Origin: a virus
Reading direction: 5' to 3' (one strand)
DNA: 59,435 nucleotides
IMG/VR virus record: IMGVR_UViG_3300020401_000018
Coordinates: 1-59,435 of that record
Of the stretch, positions 57,930 to 59,435 are shown one piece after another. The position numbers and the translations under genes were made by a program. The number at the start of each line of letters is the position of its first letter. Position 1 is the stretch's first letter. The notes beneath the pieces were generated by a model that saw only the letters and a list, made by a program, of their open reading frames with translations, searched no databases and was not told the DNA's origin.

Positions 57930-59199
57930 AAACTACAGAGATTTTAGTGAGGCATGTATTGATGCCATAAAGGATAGTCCTATACCTCAGCCTTTTGCTA
58001 GATGGAGTGCACTGAGTGCAGTTGCTGGCGCTATGGGTAGAAGAGTGTGGTATCCTATGGCTAACTATGACATACGTTCAAACTTATTTGTAGTATTGAT
58101 TGCCCCTCCTGGCAGAAATAAATCAGTTAGTTTAATTTTACCTTTTAGTAGAGTGTTTAGTAGACTTACTACACCAGTGGGTACTAGTGAAGATGATCAG
58201 AATTTTAATTCAGGATTAGACCAGTATGGTTTGCGTAAGTATCCTTTGTACTCTATACAAGATAGAATCACACCAGAAAAACTTGCAGTAGATATGACAA
58301 AGGTCACAAGACTTGACCTAAGAATTGCAACCCCAGCGGCGGATGAGTTTTATGATTCGTCTTTAACTTTAGTTACGTCAGAGTTTGGTACCTTTATGAG
58401 CAGGCATGAAAGATATTTACAGATGTTCTTAACTGATATGTGGGATTCTAAAATGGAATATAGCCATAAGACTAAGACGGCAGGTGAATACGTTATTAAA
58501 GGCCCATGCCTTAATTGGCTAGCTTGTGCAACACCTGAACAATTTGTAGATAATCTGCCTGAAGATGCAAGATCACAAGGTTTGTTATCTCGTATGTTAC
58601 CCATATATTATGAGGGTGATCGCATACCACAGAGTCTTTTGCAAAAAAGAATAAGTGATAATACTGTTAATAATTTAGTACAAGATCTATCTGATATTGC
58701 TAAGATGTATGGGCCTATGCAGTTTGATAAAGATGCATTTGATTACGTAGAAGAAGATATACATAATGGTATACCGCCAGAGCCTACTGATAATCATTTG
58801 TCTGAATATGTACAACGTAGGGTATCTCACTTTATAAAGATTGCTATGGCTGTCTCTGCTTCAAGGAGGGGCACCAGAAAGATAATGAAAGAAGACTGGG
58901 ACACAACAAAAGAAATTATGTTTGACGCAGAAGCGGCTATGCCTAAAGCCTTGGAAGGATTTGGTATGGGTAGGACTGGTCGTATTGCGCACGATATGGT
59001 TACTTGGTTGCATGGTACATTGTTTAATAATGGCAGAAGTCATATGCTTCTTAAGTTATTTAAAAGAGAATTGTTAAGAAAGGTTCCTAACCCTGGAGAA
59101 TTAGAGCAAACTATTAAAGCTATGGAAGATTCTGGTTATATAAAAGTAGAAGGTAATATAGTTTTTCCTGTGGAAAAACGATTTAAATCTGGACAGTAA
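57922..59199 (+). CDS. DUF3987-like replicative helicase/ATPase
   Basis: 425 residues. The opening (ACIDAIKDSPIPQPFARWSALSAVAGAMGRRVWYP) is typical of DUF3987/primase-helicase C-terminal proteins. Walker A is APPGRNKSVS (the loop has Arg-Asn before Lys-Ser in place of the usual Gly), followed by TSEFGTFMSR (Walker B region) and a C-terminal winged-helix-like end (LFKRELLRKVPNPGELEQTI). No primase zinc or TOPRIM domain is present. Placed with the polymerase, so likely the replicative helicase. Confidence 0.8.
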   Translation: MSRNYRDFSEACIDAIKDSPIPQPFARWSALSAVAGAMGRRVWYPMANYDIRSNLFVVLIAPPGRNKSVSLILPFSRVFSRLTTPVGTSEDDQNFNSGLDQYGLRKYPLYSIQDRITPEKLAVDMTKVTRLDLRIATPAADEFYDSSLTLVTSEFGTFMSRHERYLQMFLTDMWDSKMEYSHKTKTAGEYVIKGPCLNWLACATPEQFVDNLPEDARSQGLLSRMLPIYYEGDRIPQSLLQKRISDNTVNNLVQDLSDIAKMYGPMQFDKDAFDYVEEDIHNGIPPEPTDNHLSEYVQRRVSHFIKIAMAVSASRRGTRKIMKEDWDTTKEIMFDAEAAMPKALEGFGMGRTGRIAHDMVTWLHGTLFNNGRSHMLLKLFKRELLRKVPNPGELEQTIKAMEDSGYIKVEGNIVFPVEKRFKSGQ

Positions 59200-59218
59200 A
59201 AATGAAAAATGTTATAAT
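59190..59218 (+). promoter_or_regulatory. nrdJ promoter, second copy
   Basis: TGGACA (59190-59195), 17 bp, TATAAT (59213-59218). Hexamers identical to the left copy; one spacer base and several leader bases differ. Confidence 0.8.
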
Positions 59219-59251
59219 ACAAACTTACCCAAATTTTAGAAAGGACTGCAC

Positions 59252-59435
59252 ATGAGCAACACACTTCCGACTGAGTATCAGCAATTCATACATACATCTA
59301 GATATGCTAGATATTTAGATGAAGAAAATAGAAGAGAGACTTGGACTGAAACAGTTGGTCGTTATTTTGATTATATGTCAGAGCATCTAAAGAAAAATTA
59401 TAAATATAATTTAGATTCTACATTGCGACATGAGT
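59252..59435 (+). CDS. nrdJ: nrdJ 5' end, second copy (partial)
   Basis: First 61 codons of the ribonucleotide reductase, cut by the window end. Four third-position differences from the left copy (His, Glu, Tyr and Asp codons), no amino-acid change. Confidence 0.95.
   Translation, partial: MSNTLPTEYQQFIHTSRYARYLDEENRRETWTETVGRYFDYMSEHLKKNYKYNLDSTLRHE

Larger units (their letters stand above)
59135..59435. repeat. Right copy of imperfect terminal redundancy
   Basis: Second copy of bases 1-301, differing at 12 positions. See the left copy. Confidence 0.95.

Noticed and set aside
1-59435. Integrase, repressor, CRISPR array, insertion sequence
   Set aside because: Looked for and not found; no tyrosine/serine recombinase motif, no regularly spaced long repeats, no transposase.

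Overview
This window is an essentially complete genome of a tailed phage, AT-rich (roughly one third G+C by eye). Bases 1-301 recur at 59135-59435 with 12 mismatches, so the unit is circular or circularly permuted and about 59,134 bp long. The virion genes (terminase, portal, HK97-type capsid, P22-like neck and nozzle proteins, internal virion proteins, no tape measure or sheath) point to a short-tailed podovirus. The metabolic genes suggest a marine alphaproteobacterial host of the SAR11/SAR116 kind: B12-dependent ribonucleotide reductase, six 2OG-Fe(II) oxygenases, small basic proteins of marine-phage type, and a family-A polymerase with a DUF3987 helicase, as in HMO-2011-like phages. The host is inferred, not shown. 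I see no integrase, phage RNA polymerase, tRNA or CRISPR array.

Layout. Two divergent blocks leave a control region at about 41,400-41,980. The early/replication block is on the plus strand and runs rightward through the end of the window into 1-5448. It holds a string of small unknown genes, an amidoligase + class II glutamine amidotransferase pair, a noncoding locus (45052-45659), more small genes with a GGCT-like protein and oxygenases, then a recombination/replication set (Cas4/RecB-like nuclease, Sak4-like ATPase, SSB-like protein, split DNA polymerase, DUF3310 protein, helicase), nrdJ, a metallophosphoesterase and a holin-like lysis cluster. The late block is on the minus strand from 41375 down to 5432: terminase, portal, a run of tiny basic proteins, a sulfotransferase-like / unknown / arginyl-transferase-like trio, HSP20 and GroES, scaffold, capsid, neck, fibres and adhesin, nozzle, internal virion proteins, and a 2860-residue multidomain virion protein. 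The two blocks converge and overlap by 17 bp at 5432-5448.

Expression. Promoters match the host sigma70 consensus (TTGACA/TTGCAA-type -35, 16-18 bp, TATAAT), as expected for a phage without its own polymerase. Most genes overlap as TAATG or ATGA and are probably translationally coupled. Two promoters place the predicted +1 exactly on the A of an ATG, predicting leaderless mRNAs.

Most notable: (i) at 45074-45272, three ACCGA boxes spaced exactly 11 bp face three TCGGT boxes spaced exactly 11 bp across an AT-rich segment, followed by a promoter and a structured, apparently noncoding RNA; (ii) a second, about 80-nt structured RNA with its own promoter and U-tract at 41865-41945; (iii) at least 14 exact copies of the octamer GGGGGCAC where well under one is expected; (iv) a DNA polymerase split inside its exonuclease domain by two other genes; (v) six different 2OG-Fe(II) oxygenases; (vi) an amidoligase/amidotransferase/GGCT peptide-modification set.
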